Origin: Ophioderma brevispina
Taxonomy: Eukaryota; Echinodermata; Ophiuroidea; Amphilepidida; Ophiodermatidae
Direction: 5' to 3'
DNA length: 64,000 nucleotides
NCBI GenBank assembly: GCA_023653785.1
Contig: JAMKCH010012521.1
Coordinates: 27,859 to 91,858 of the forward strand
Shown: in pieces, positions 43,957 through 57,299 of the stretch
How the letters are laid out: the number at the start of each line of letters is the position of its first letter
Position numbering within the stretch: the stretch's first letter is position 1
Position numbers and translations under genes: made by a program
Notes under the pieces: generated by a model
Seen by the model: only the letters and a program-made list of their open reading frames with translations
What the model was told of the DNA's origin: nothing
The model's database searches: none

Positions 43957-44485
43957 TACAGACTCTTAGTAAACTCACTGCTAGGCCACTTGTTGGAACA
44001 TGCACCACCTCCCTATATATTGACCAGAAGGTTCTTGTATTTAAACTACTCTGGCCAACCAACCCAATCCCAAAAAACAAAAAACAACAGAAGTCAAATC
44101 TTCAAACCTCATTAGGTTTGTTAATTTTCGGGGATCGAGTTTGACCAAATTTTACATATTTTTGATACCAGTGTATGCAAGTTAAATGAAACAACACTGG
44201 TAAATGATCACCAGCTACAGATTTCTCTCCCAACTGTTGAATTCAGTTGTAAAATAGGAAGTACTCGCATACCCTTTGTTCCCAATCCTGAATCCCTCAT
44301 CACACCAGGTACTATCTCTTGCCATTACCATCAACTTGTCTAGCAATCAACTTGATGCTTGCAGCAATACAAGGGGTGTGGTTATAGAGGCCGGTCGGGC
44401 ACAGTCTGTCCTGAATTTGAGCAAGTCAGAATAAAGCAGGCTTAACTTTTGGGATCTTTGTGTCAGAATAATTGTACCCCTCACC

Positions 44486-44757
44486 TGACCCATACAAGGC
44501 AATTTCCTGGCCCTTGCACACCAAGGATTTTATGGGCAGGATTGGCTTTTGACATACAGCAGTACAATTTTTTGTGGACAGACGGTGATACCGGGTTCCA
44601 AGTTCATTGAAAAACGCCTATAAATTAAGGAAAGGCCCTTTCCGGCCAGAAATTGCTGTGTCTCCCTAACTTTTTGTGCAATGCTTTAGCTTTCACTTGC
44701 AAAAACAATGGAAGCAAATCTGGGCTGCTTCCAGCCCAGTTCCCCCCGTAGTGATAA
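44486..44757. repeat. Interspersed repeat family G, copy 2
   Basis: Same family and orientation as 35882-36172, with shared CAATTTCCTGG, GCACACCAAGGATTTTA and TTCCGGCCAGAA blocks. Confidence 0.75.
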
Positions 44758-46457
44758 CTGTCACATGGGGTAACAACGATAAGGAGTTAAAGGTTATTTG
44801 GGTTCATTTGGAGTTCTTCTTGAAATAATCTCTGTAAAGGTCAAGTAAAGAATGTTTTGGTTAGTATAACTTTTTTGCTATATAGGCTCCTAAATGTATC
44901 CAAATTCTCTAGAATGGAAATATTTCCACAACTCAAAATATGAAATGCCCCATTTTATTTTGGTCATGTATTCAAAATTCGAAAATAAATCCATCACACG
45001 GTTAGTTTTGTGATTGACGGTTTTTTAAAATATTTTGATATTCCATTTTAGATTTGTTTACGTTATTAATGTTTTACATTTGGCCCTCCCCCTAAATTTT
45101 GAAAACCGAGCTCCCAGAGCAACTTCACAGTTTAACCCCCTGGCTTTCTCACACACAGTTCTCTGTCGCAAGTCAGGCACTGTTTTGGTCACAGCAAGTT
45201 CAATACAAAGCCGAGAAACTGTTACCAGGTGGGATGGTTTCACAGAGATATAGAAGAACTATTTTTGATTGGTTTACTCAGAGGGCTATCTCATTTTGTG
45301 TCCTGCATATTACCAATCAGTTATTGTTCTGTAACACATGGCTCAAAAATTGCAAATTTCACCAACAATTAACCAGAGATAATTAACCACTTCATAATTT
45401 TTAAGTGCCAAACTTTTACTTTTATCGACAAGTAATTGAATCCAATGGTGAAATGTCCACAGCGCCGATATAGCAGAGTCAACAGTAGGGCCTCAACAAG
45501 TGCAAAAGCCCAGGTGTGAATCCTAACGGGAACAGCAGTTAAAGCAGCGCGAGACAGCCAATCGTGCCAAAGTGAGACGCAGCTTGTCCATGGCTAATCA
45601 AACCATCTTGAGTCTTCCAGGAGGGAAAACTTATATTAGAGGAGGTAGAAGGTCGAAGAATGTAGTCAAGTGAGATGTCTTGTTTATGATAAAATTGCCA
45701 GAGGATATAAAGGGGCATTGAGGAGTATGAATGGATAAAAATTTGTATAATTTGTACTGATATTGGTGTGTCGAACATTTTTCATCATTTCATAGGTTTA
45801 TAGGACAAAAAAGAAAATGAAGTACTAATACTATAGTATTATCCAACCATTAATCTTTGTTTTGATTTAATGTCTATTGTCACTCTACTTATATGAGAAG
45901 CCTAGCCCCTGCACCTTCTCCAAGTACTGGTGGGAAATCAAACTTCATTTTGATGGTAAACAAATGCATAAATTGTAGAATCCTATCCAATACTGTGCTG
46001 ATATTGATGTTAACCATTAACACAGTGTTTTTTTTTGGTTTATTTGGTTTAATTATCGGTTGAAATTAAATGCTTTGAAGGTTCATTTCACAGGACTTAC
46101 AATTAGAAAAATACGCCTTTCATCTGAGAGCAAATTTGTGCTACTTGGGATCTCCCAAAGAATGAGCGGAACATGCAGCTTTAAATCAAACTTCTTATTT
46201 TCAACTCTCTCTTGGGTTATCCGTTTAATATTATTTACATGTAAGATAATGGAAAGTAAGGAAGTTGAAGAGTGGTTTTGTTACATTCTGTTATCCCTTT
46301 AATGAAGTCTTCCTTTAGGGAACAAATGAACTTCCCGAAGATTGATGCACCCCCTGGCCCTTAACATGAGATATCTCCGTTGGTCACCTGCACGCATGAT
46401 AGCTTAAATTAACTATCTCTCTCTTTTTCACAACCTCTTCATTTAAAAAAAAAATAG
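44758..46457. other. Intron sequence
   Basis: 45125-45345 is a diverged relative of the CCCCCTGAG-ended repeat at 23689-23925. The rest shows no exon or element ends that I can support. Confidence 0.4.
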
Positions 46458-46524
46458 AGTACACCTCTTGAAGAATCATGTGGAGAAACCACACAATGAG
46501 GCCTATCCATCAACCTACAAACAG
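46458..46524 (+). CDS. Exon 14 (last recognised): short C-terminal or internal segment
   Basis: Acceptor AAAAAAAAATAG (poor tract), donor AAACAG|GTAGGG, 67 nt. It enters with one base (A), completing the codon left by exon 13, and encodes VHLLKNHVEKPHNEAYPSTY then KQ in phase 0. It ends at a donor, so the gene continues; I could not find the next exon within the remaining 17.5 kb. Confidence 0.6.
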
Positions 46525-47256
46525 GTAGGGACCGTTTTTCTTCTCTCAATATTTCTATGTCTAAAGTACCCGTTCATTACCTTCCCTCACCTAATCCAAT
46601 GCTTAGCATATCACACGCTACTAACCCATTCTGTAATTTTATGCTATGCAGTATCGTAACCATGACTTCATCATTGTCATTTTACCTAAATCAACCTTGT
46701 TTTAGGATTCTTAATTAGTGGAGACTCCACAATAGTGGTATCACCACTTGTTAAGGATGTGTTTGGACACTCTTACGAATTATTCATTGTTGTATAGCTC
46801 TCTCCGCTCGAAGTCAGAAAGTACGACGCCGGCATAACTCATTGAATCGACTTTCATTCATTCAGCGTGCGCGTATGTAAGCCCAAGTGCACTGCAACTA
46901 AAGGCGACACTGCATACTTTCAACAGACAACGTAAGTACAATTTTAATAACCCAAAAGGCATGTTTCCAAACTTCCCTTTGGTTTTACCTCGAGGATTTC
47001 TATAGCAGGGTTTCTTTAATATTTCCCTAAAGAAGTGGTTGGCCACAAGTAAAATGATCAGAGCATAAGCCTATACGCAAATTCAACAAATATTTGAATC
47101 CATCAGGCATGAACACGTTGCCAAGTCAGTAGGTTACATAATCAATACAGCAGCAATATTAGCGGAGAACCATCAATTAGTTTCCTGTTGGTGTAAGGCC
47201 ATTGTAGGATTTGTGACATGTGGTAGAAGTTGATAGTGACCGCTACTGGGATCATC
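46525..47256. other. Non-coding stretch
   Basis: No supported exon or repeat boundary found. Confidence 0.4.
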
Positions 47257-47615
47257 TTAAAAGCACTATCCGTGATTTGATAAATCAAAATCTAAATCAC
47301 AAAAGCAGATTTTTGCATTTTGTAAACAAGACAAAAGGTACGCTACATCAAATACCCTGCAAAATGAAAGGCCAGAAGCGACTAATATGGACAAAATAGG
47401 AATGTTAGTCCAATGCATTGTCTGTTTTTCGACCTTCCTACCAACACGTATAGATGGAGATTTTGTGTCTCTTTGGACACTGCTGTTCTTCCTTTTCTGT
47501 TATTCTTCAGTTGGAAAAAGTAACTTATGAGAATCCTACACACTTATCCTTCTTTTAAATATTCCGTGCAATTCAATATTTTTCACTCTTGCGGGAGAAT
47601 CACTGATATGTTGTA
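47257..47615. mobile_element. MITE family I, copy 3 (reverse orientation)
   Basis: It starts TTAA (47257-47260), AAGCACTATCCGTGATTTG, and reads as the reverse complement of the family at 6812-7181 and 58760-59121, with 'taccctgcaaaatgaaaggccaga', 'cca.cacgta' and 'tattcttcagttggaaaaa' blocks. The right end is decayed near 47600-47620. Confidence 0.65.
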
Positions 47616-50600
47616 CATGTGGATAAAGCTGATAGATGCAGGGCTACAAAGCGTCTCCCTTCACTCTAGTTTTATGATGGAAAGAGAATCTAGGTGAGCA
47701 CTCTTTTTAGTTACTTGTTTTACTTCTGCAACTTCTACCTCTACCGTTTTCTTCAGATTTCTTCCCAAAGATTTATAGGATTTCTGCTATGTAAAATACC
47801 ATGCCACGGGAGTACTTTCAATCCCCTGGCCATAAGAAGACACAGGCGCTATAGTGGCTGAAATGAATTCCTCTGACCGACAGCGAACTAGCACACGTTG
47901 GGCTGAGATTGGTCAAGTAGGCGCGGATCCTGCCGTAACCGGCGGCTCTTACACGAGTGTCGGGTGACTGTCCGAGAAATCTACAACTATAATTACACCC
48001 CTAATTTAAATATGCTTATAATTTAATAGCTTTTCGGGTTTAAGCTGTCGTTGCTAGGGTAACCTATTCTTGTGTAGCTTTAGATAGTCGCTTTTGGCTT
48101 TTGTTCTATGTCCATGACGCCAGCCTCCCAAGAAATGTGAACACTTAGCACTAGAGCTTGTATCATCCGAGACACCCAAGATAAGTCCATAGAGAGACCA
48201 AGAGGGAGAAGGGAAAGGCTTGAGGAAGAGTGGATGACTCAAAACACCATATCAGATACAAGGAGTCATGGAACCAAGTATATGGGCGTTTTCCTGCAAC
48301 AAGGAGGGTGGGGTAGTTTGACCTCTATACAATTATTGGCAAGATAAGATACGTGTCACTATGTAACCTAATAAGAACAGGCAGCACATGGAGGGGAGAA
48401 ATATTGTTTGGTTTGGCCTCCAGTTCTGATGGAGACAGAATGGTCATAAATTTTAAAAAGAATTTCAATGTAGCCCATTCAGAGCCGCTTAAATGGTTAT
48501 GTAGATACAAGTTTTCAGATGGTCAAAAGTATCATCTTTAGGGTACCTGGAAAAAAAAAGAAGGGTACCTCTAATGCTGCACCACTTTACTACTATACTA
48601 CTAGTGGGGAGCAGTGGACTAACTATCATAAGAACGTCTTAAACTCAGCATTTAGTCACCGTGGTCAACACGTTGGTGAAGGTTTCAAGCATCAGAGTTC
48701 TCTCTGTTGAAAGAGCCTTATGATGATTCACTTTATTTAACATTCATTGCTGGCTGTACATGAAGCCGAGAAATCCATATTTTATTATTACATTCTTGTT
48801 CTTTGAAGACATTTAAAAAAACACAAGTACCTCGTCAATAACATTTGGTCTGAACTCACCTAGTATTTGATATGTGGCTTGGGCCAATATTCCTGTTTCA
48901 ACCTAAAGTGACAGGAGAATTTTTTTATGGATATGATGCTCTCATTCACTGGATTGTTGTAGACCACCTACCGAGAATGTTTTGGTAGATGAATTGGACA
49001 ACAGGTACAAGAAAACTGCAAACCTTGTTTGACTTTGCCTGCTATCGTATCGTTCCCCATAAACCATCGGTGACGTGCTGTCTCACGACAGAACTACTAA
49101 ATCATTCATCTTATTACATAAAGGGCGTATTCGGCTATTCACTTCAGGGTGAGCTACTACATTGTAGCATTCCAAATATGTGATTGATCTGGGAAAGATC
49201 CGCCACTGTCGCACAGGGCAGTTTTGGAAAAAGAAGAAAATCCTTCACAAATCTGTTATGTTACTTTGTTTTGTCAGATATAATAAGGCATAACTTTTGA
49301 TATAGTGGAACATAGAAGAATCAAGGTAAAAGTTAGGAGAACCTTTAGATTCAAACTTTGCATGATAGTCCCAACTCAAAATATAAATTTTTCACCATTG
49401 GCGGTTTTTTTCCCGATGCATCACTAATGTAAAAAACCTAGGTTCGAGAAAAATTTGGAGCACTTCTTTCTGGAAATCTTATGTCTCTTTAAGGTCATCC
49501 ATATTAAAAATGATTTTAGTGTATTTCAGTGATTGACTTCCAGAATGTCCGAATTTCTGAGTTTGGCTAATAAAAAAATTCCGAAATCAAAAAAAAAAAT
49601 TGTAACTTTTTTGTTGACATTAATGCACATGGGTGGTGTATTTCAGCATATTTAACCTCACCTCATTTTTTGTAGGGGATGTACCTCTTTAACTCCTTCT
49701 GTAGCCTTTTGTTTTTGGACGATGCAGCATAAACATTTAGCGTCACCCGCGCCAATTGTTTGTGCCGCTGATCAAGGGCCGATCTATTTTCAGGAAATCA
49801 TGACAGGCCCCTTACAGCATCCCTGTAATTTGTCTCATTTTTTGCTTTAACTCAATGAATCATTCCCACCTGCCTGAAATTCCCTTGTGTCATGTTTCTG
49901 TAATCTGTGATGTTTTTCCCGACCACAGGAGCAAAGCTTGCCTCAGTGATAACACGAGAGAGATGCTGGCATTTAGAACGACTCAGGAAATTATGACTCA
50001 AAACCCAAGAAGAGTGCAATGATAACCAATATCGATGTATACCTGCCATCGTGGTTGATCCACTCAAATCACAAAAACAAGGGGTTACTGGCCTATTATA
50101 CATCTACGGGAATATTAAACCAAGAGGGAATCGCGTGTATATGGAATAGCCCAAGCCCGTAACCCGTTTTTTTTCCACACACACACAGCGCGCCGTGTTG
50201 TTGCTGCGTAAGCATTCGCGCGTTCTTCACTGTTGAGGCCAAGCAGCAGTGCATAAAAATCTGTGCGTCACGCGTATGGTTTCAGTGTTGCATTTCCCTA
50301 GTGTTCCATGTCTGATCGCCGATTTTTCTGCAATATTATGCGAAACCCAATCGTTGTAAGAACTATGCTTCGAAAAAGATTCCTGCATCACTAAGGCCAA
50401 AAGTCCTCCCGATGACCCCTGTAATTTTTGCTTAGGACAGAGAATTTGAGTCCGGTGATAAGCCTGTGGCAATCAGTTGTTTCTCGTTGTGTTCACCCTC
50501 GCTAAGTTTGACGCACGTAAAACCGCGTGTCTCATAAATAGCATTAGGGATTTCCAAATAAGACTATAACGGAAACCAAATATGGTGGTTGCCCACACTA

Positions 50601-51640
50601 TGATATGAAGTGCGTATCTCATTATAATACTTTTTCGCACCTTGATTGTGGTTACGCCTTTTCGTAGAATCTTTCGGTCTGGTGATATTTACGTCTTGTC
50701 TATAACTATCAGTCGATGGGGTGTTGCAGGGTTATGGTCAAGGTCATCTGGGGGTTTTAAGATCAGTGGGAAAAAAAGCTGTTATAGTGGCGGAAGGGTG
50801 GGTTCTTAGATGAACCGTTAATATCTTGGGTCATTGTGTAAAAACATATGGGATCTGCTTATGCAACGAATGATTGTCATTTATTCAAGTTGCTTAAAGG
50901 CATGAAAAGCAGGGACGTGGGAAAATTTACGCCCTGCTAAACACATGCCCCTGTTCTAAACACACTTTGTAATTTGTGTAGACTCAGGCAATTAAAATGT
51001 TTAAAAACTGAATTATTGCTCCTGGATCTCCAGCTCGTTGATTTTGAAGTCTCATTTATTATAGACAAACACCAAAATAAACCAATATATCAACATGAGC
51101 ACACTTTTGACACAGTCTCGCAACCATAACTTTTGTAAATGGGGTGGGGCAGAAGGTGCCGATGCTTTCTGAGGGTGCGAATTTTGGGGTCATTCTCCAT
51201 AGACAATGTACAAAAGGTCAGTTAATTTTAAGGTGCTGTGGATGGTTCTGAGTTGGTGTGGGGTGGGGGAACTTTCCCCCCTACTGGTATGGGCCCCTGT
51301 TGACAACTAATTTGGATTATGTAACCACTGATTTTCACCTGTGTACATTGTTACGAAATTTCATTGCTGCAAATATGATTTTTCTTAAAATCTGTTTAAT
51401 ATGTCATCTCTATGGGGAAATGGACTATTTGAGACGCTATAACATACACCTTTGAGGCCGATGTGTCAAGATTCCCATAATGGATTTATTTCTGATTGTG
51501 GCAAGGTAGCTCTTGCATGTCCTATTTAGATCATTGTCAAATTGTGTCGTCCAATACTTGCTCTTAATACTAATGATTTGTGTGTGGATTCCTCATATGT
51601 TTGTGTGAATGGAAGAAGGTCGTAAGTACAATACCTGCCA
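47616..51640. other. Non-coding stretch, no delimited gene
   Basis: Several frames of 60-83 codons occur on both strands (for example 49852-50103 and 50227-50472, minus) but I recognise no domain and see no splice context. A possible TTAA-type element spans about 49491-49690 ('ttaaggtcatccat' and 'gggatgtacctctttaa'), with no second copy seen. Confidence 0.4.
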
Positions 51641-51735
51641 GTGTGAGACATTACGTCTGTGTGGCTGCATGTATTATATTACGTCTGTGTGCTCCATGTA
51701 TTAGGATTAACGTCTGTGTGCCTGCCAGTATTAGC
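51640..51735. repeat. Tandem repeat, about 31 bp unit, three copies
   Basis: 'ttacgtctgtgtg' recurs three times, alternating with 'gctgcatgtatta', 'ctccatgtatta' and 'cctgccagtatta'. Confidence 0.75.
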
Positions 51736-52779
51736 ATAACTCTCAGTTTATCTGTCCTTGAGCGTCCCTGAAGACCTTACAAGAGCCACTGACCAAAGTA
51801 AAGACTTGGCATAATAGGATGTGTGATAGGCTATGTTCTGACAAATGGCAGCTATTGCATCGTCGACCTTCTGCCTCAAATGATGATATTGTACTCAATT
51901 TGTACAAGGGCTTATCTAACGACTTTATCTGGTCAAAGGTCATCTTTGTGACTTCAGCGGTTTTAACTGAGAAGGAGATTGGCATCTTATATTTCCCTTC
52001 TGCTTTTTACTCATGAAGTCTGAATACTAGGAGTATTACAGAAGATATAGGAGCAGGCAACACAGGAATTATTACCTGTGCCAACTCTATACTCCTCATG
52101 CTGAGAAAGCACCCGCACTCCTTAATATCTGGAAGAGGATGGGTGAAATCAGGTGGGCTAGTTCATTGCCCTCCAAGATTTAGTTGGGGTTGATAATTCA
52201 AATTTTTTCTGGACCCTCCCTGAAAATATGTAGTGGACCCTACTGAACAAGATATAACAATGAAAAATAATTTGAGATGGGTACCCCCCTGTAACTCCTC
52301 TGAAGTTGAAAATTAGGCTTTCCGGATTCGAAGCTTGCAGGTAAATTCATGGGAATACATTTAGGTGGTAGAAACCTCAAGATATAGCCTCGTATGCACT
52401 TTTATGGCCCTGTAAACTAAATTGCTGAAACCTAACACTTTCCTACATTTAAAAAATATTGATTGGGTCCTATAAGGCTAACAGTGTCCAAGTCGCTCCA
52501 ATGTAAACGTCACTCTATACCTAGGGAGATACATGTAGCTCTTCAGAAGGTAATTCACAGCTTCATTGAACTCACTCATGACACATCGCTTTTTGTCAAC
52601 ATTGTTTAGTATAGCTTAATTTTTTAGCAAGGTTGTCTGCAGGAAAGCTTCTTGTGATCTTTCTGAAGCCTAAAAGATCACTTGTTTGGGGAAGTGACAT
52701 AGTGATTGTCCCCGCATACAAACTTCAAGATAAGCGTGCTGCTTTACTAGGCTCATCAAGGTCCGTGCAGCATGTACCG

Positions 52780-54800
52780 TCCTACATCTCCTGCTGAAGT
52801 GAATGGCCCACCCATTGTCTTAAAGTTGATCCAAATCATTTGTTCTTCCCGGCGGCCCATTTATGGCGATTTCCTTGGCTCTAAGTCCCCTTTCTGGTCC
52901 CCGCCTGTCCTGTTCCCTTGGTGTAAGACTCGGAAGTTTTACACCTGGTTTGACAATCTCTACATAATTCGTTGAATGATCCTGATCGCGCGTCGTTCAA
53001 TTAGATCAGCAGATTTTGCTTTCACTTGGGTTGATGAAGCACATTTCAGTTGTTTTGCTCCTCTTCTTGATAGCTCATAGTTCACAAATGCACCACTACT
53101 CACTCCGTTGCGCACAAATGGTTGGAACCGGTCTCCATCCAGCTTTCTATGTTTCATTTGAGAAAGGGGAATGCTCACTAGGGAGCGTCATCCCAATCAC
53201 CAAACCCAAATAGGTCCCCCTTCTGTTGTTTCCTAAAGCCTGAAGCCAGTTTTGGCAAGATCATCTGCAAGTCTTTAGCACCTCTGGTCGTCAAGCATCA
53301 ACTACTTTGGTGATAGCCTACAAATGTCAGCAGTCACATCTGTATCGGGTTGCTGAATCGTTCCCAATAAGGAGAATCTGGTTCATTCACATTGACAAGG
53401 GTCCGGGGGATCATCTGTAATGTAATCTGAGTAGAGGCGTTGGAGCAGGATGGGGATTAGTTTGGAATAATGGGTACTGATGATTTGTCAAAATAGAAGG
53501 CTCACGAATGCAGTCCAATCATATCCCCTACACATACAAGAACTTTGAGAAAGTCAAGATCCATAAAACATCTCACGATGCAAGCTAACTGTTGGTGACA
53601 TGTTCACACTTCGGCAGAAAATGTTGTTACCATACTTCCAAATGGTGTAGAGGAGTAACATGGCACATGTCAGGGTTAGCCTATTAATCGCTCATTTTCT
53701 TTAAGCTCACAGACTTATTCACCATTTTGGGTGCAATGTGAAGATCAAATTCAGTGGCTTTGTTCATTAGGGCTGATGGTCAAAGTTCTTATTCACAAGT
53801 CTATGATGCAATCAGGCTGTTCTGTGATCACTGTAAAGAAAGGTGGTAGCATTTTACTAGAAAACTGGAATAAATTTTATCCCTGCCCCATGGTATTTTC
53901 CAATCTCTTGCCCATTGGTGTTAGTCCCAACTCGCTGTGATATGTGATGATGAACTTTGGCAAAGAGTATCAGGAGTGTGTTGGATTGCCGCTTCCTCTG
54001 CCCCTAGCCTTCGCGACAAAATTGTGAGCTGTCTGATCAGTGATTACGAAGTCTATCTTTTCAAATAGGGATTTTACATCAATACCACTTCGGCTTCCAA
54101 TATGCGTAGAACAGCCAGTTTCAGGGAGCCCAATTTTCTCTGGACTCTGAGCAACTGCAGTGTTAGTAAGATCGATCTTTCCATTAATTGGTCATGTCCT
54201 GCACAAACATACCTCTCCTTGTGTTTTAGAACCATCATCTGAATATGGGAGTACTTTTTTCAGCTGACTGCATGATTTCCTAACAATCTCGTCTAACACC
54301 ATGGCTTCCAATGCTCTGCCACATCCTTTACTTTTTGTTAACGTGCTGTATCCAGGTCAATACTCTTTGCCTCCTTTGCTCGGGCATGCACTTCCCACTT
54401 CTGTCAAACATATTATTCTACATAACACAGCAGCGCCCTTGACTCTGACATAGTATGGAGCTTTTAATTTGTTCGCATTGTTTCATAAAACTCAGGTCTG
54501 ATTTTCCGCACACTTTCTCGAATATGCTGGTACTTGTGTGGTATTTCATCTTTGGTGTCTGAAGAAGCCCGACATGACAACAACCTTCTTTCCTTGACTT
54601 ACTGTGTAGATGTTCTTGGATCATCATCATCATCAGTTGAAAACGAACTTCTGAGTCTTGAGAAGTGTCATTTCATCATTTGCTTCTTTATCACCTCTCT
54701 TCATGGGTCTCTTTCCTGCAAGTCTTTTCTCCTTTGCCTCAGCATCTTGCATCTCTCAAGGCTGCAAATCTTTCTTCTTCTTTCCCATGTCTTCATCACT
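52780..54800 (-). pseudogene. Decayed multi-domain coding element (probably transposon-derived), unnamed family
   Basis: On the minus strand, frame pieces follow one another from high to low coordinates: YQHIRESVRKIRPEFYETM near 54530, ALEAMVLDEIVRKSCSQLKK and LPYSDDGSKTQG near 54300-54250, KIDFVITDQTAHNFVAKARG near 54050, then LGNNRRGTYLGLVIG near 53230 and RFQPFVRNGVSSGAFVNYEL near 53120-53050. The layout (a YSDDGS block, a 'f.mTDqtaHN' block, then 'vgfinYEL..rG') recalls a multicopy family of uncharacterised proteins in cnidarians and invertebrate deuterostomes that I think is transposon-related. Many stops and frameshifts; not functional. Confidence 0.65.
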
Positions 54801-57000
54801 TCTATCTACAAAGCATCACAAAACATCTTTTTTTTCTCCTGAGCCCCCCCCCCCCCCCCCTTTTTTTAGAATTCCCTCCCTTTCAAGTCATCTTACTCCA
54901 TGGCACTTTCTCAGTTGACCTGAGTCACACTCGTTTCACAAAATTCCAAACAATAATCTGCTCCTGTTAAACTGTCTACTCTCTTGTTTGTAGTTTGCCA
55001 TTTCTTTGCGTTTCCTGGTCTGGAAGAGAGTCACACTCCTAAAGTTTCAGAATGCTCTTCTTTATATACTTTTTAATGGTGTCAATGCAACAGTCATGTT
55101 CTTGTACCAGCTCAAGCACTAATAAATACTGCTCCCTTTGGATCTTGTGAGCTCTACCGGCATCACTTGGACGTGTCATGGACATCATATTTTATGATTC
55201 GTTTCTAGTGGGCATACACATGAGAAATCAGCTTCCTCCTGAACATAGTTTCAATCCACCTAAAGACTTTTTGGCTTTTGATCTTGTAATGTCCTTTAGT
55301 ACATGATTACTCCCCTTAAATGATGAATATATAAGAATCTTGAATCTTTAAAGCTATATCTAGATGGGTCTTGAAATCTGAAAGGGGAAATAGAAGAACA
55401 TTGAAAAGATCACTGTCATACTATGACAACAAATATAGTTGTGAACCAATTAATTTTCATTAGTCATCACCACACATCAACTTTGTTAAATGTATCTTGA
55501 ATCTTAAAATAGGAATGCAGATCACAAAGTTAAGAGCCTCACTGTCAAGGCTGGAAGTTCAAATTTGTTTAGATTGGTAAAATAAACAATTAATTGGTAA
55601 TTAATTACTTAATTGACTAATTAATCAATTAATATTTGACCAAATAACAAATTAAATAATACACAATTAGCTCCTGGTACTGTTAGACACCTACATATTC
55701 AAATTGCATGGGTAAATTGCTTCATATGTAGGCATTCCTGCACTCACAATACCAATAAATGTCGTCTGCTACATGAAACCTGTCGAATTCTGAAACCTTG
55801 TCATCAAAATTTTCAAGGGGCATGTACAGGGGGTTATGCAACTTTTTTTGAAAAAAAATCTTTTATATTCTTGATCTGTATTGGGGATACCATATTTTGA
55901 GGGGGGCCTCACATTAAAAAGTCAAAATTTGCAAAATAACACCCCCCCCTACTAAGATACAGCCCTTTACTCCAGCAGCTGAGCATTTGAGCTAATGCAA
56001 ACTTCTAACCAAACCAGAGCCCTTAAGTTTAGCTGTACCATAATCTTAACATTAACCCTTAACCTGATGATGGTCCGATTTTCATGTTTTCTTCCACACA
56101 TGGAAGCATATCACCAAAAAGGTTTGATTACCAATTTTAAGTTAAATCAGTCCAGCCATTTAGATAGTAGAAGAAAATGTGCAAAATTGTCCCATAGGAG
56201 AGTGTGTGTGTGTGTGTTAATAAATGTGGTATACCACATTTGGAGAGATTATTTCATAACATTGAAAGGAAACATTTCCTGGGCCTAAAATTTCCACTGG
56301 AGTAATGAGAAAAATATGAACTAATGATACTAAAATCTCACTTTTAATGGAGTAAAGGGGGGGGGGGGGGGTAAGGTTGTCAATTGGCTAAACCCATTCT
56401 TTAATTACATTCTAGACCTAATGCCATACCCTTACCTCCAAATGTACCCCTGACCTGAACCCTATCGTTACCTCTACGAGTATGGAGTAAACTGGGTAGT
56501 GAGGTACACAGTATCCACACACCTTAATGCTGCAAAGCACATATATGCTCCTAGTTAAGTCATAGTCAAAGCTGCAATAAAATAAAAATGCAGCGGTATT
56601 ATCTCTTACACAGATACAATGTGCTTGTTATAATTGTTGAAGAACACAAGCATTAATTGGGAGTCTTGTATAGGAGATATTGATTACTCCATAATTTGTA
56701 TTAGACAAAGTATTTGATGCTAACATCCTATCCATCGGGTCCTTTTTGGTACTCCCTTTGAGGCTTTAATCATCATTCTTAAACAGCTGTGAAAATGTAA
56801 GCAATTTCATTGGTTGATGCTCGGGTTTAATTCGTTTAATTGAACCCAGGTCGTACGCACTGCGTATTGAAGTTATTTTTAGGTTGAAACGCTCGCGTCA
56901 TACCACGTTTTGCTACTTTTCGCGCACGCCTGCCTACGTTGCGCCTCGTTGCGTATGATCGTTGCGTTCAACGGGTTGTAAGATTTTTCACTGGGTGGTG
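54801..57000. other. Non-coding stretch with homopolymer tracts
   Basis: C14-type (54846-54860) and G15-type (about 56357-56371) runs and a TG microsatellite (56199-56216). No exon or paired element ends. Confidence 0.4.
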
Positions 57001-57086
57001 GCAGTTCTTTTTTTTTTTTTTTTAATGTTTTATTCAAAAATAATCAAATTGGGTTAAAGATGACCTTAATTATAAACTGTTAAGAT

Positions 57087-57272
57087 GAGAATAAAGGTAT
57101 GATTTTGGGAACCGGTACTCTCTTTACGACGAATTGAACCCGGCGACACCATTATTTTTGCGTGGAAGAACTCGGCCTCCGGCCTCGTTCTTCCACTTAA
57201 AATAATGGTATCGCCTTGGGTTCAATTCGTCGTAAAGAGAGTACCGGTTTCCAAAATCATACCTTTATTCTC
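57087..57272. mobile_element. Near-perfect 186-bp foldback element
   Basis: GAGAATAAAGGTATGATTTT from 57087 and its inverse ending at 57272 enclose a symmetric element whose arms of about 88 bp include CCGGTACTCTCTTTACGACG and AATTGAACCC. The two arms meet at CGGCCTCCGGCCTCG near 57172-57186. Only a few mismatches and one or two small indels separate the arms. Non-coding; possible flanking duplication 'taa', not certain. Confidence 0.92.
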
Positions 57273-57299
57273 TAAATAAGAGCCTTTTGGCCCCATACC

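Noticed and set aside
49852..50472. Two minus-strand frames of 81-83 codons that might be transposase pieces
   Set aside because: I could not match any motif order to a known family.
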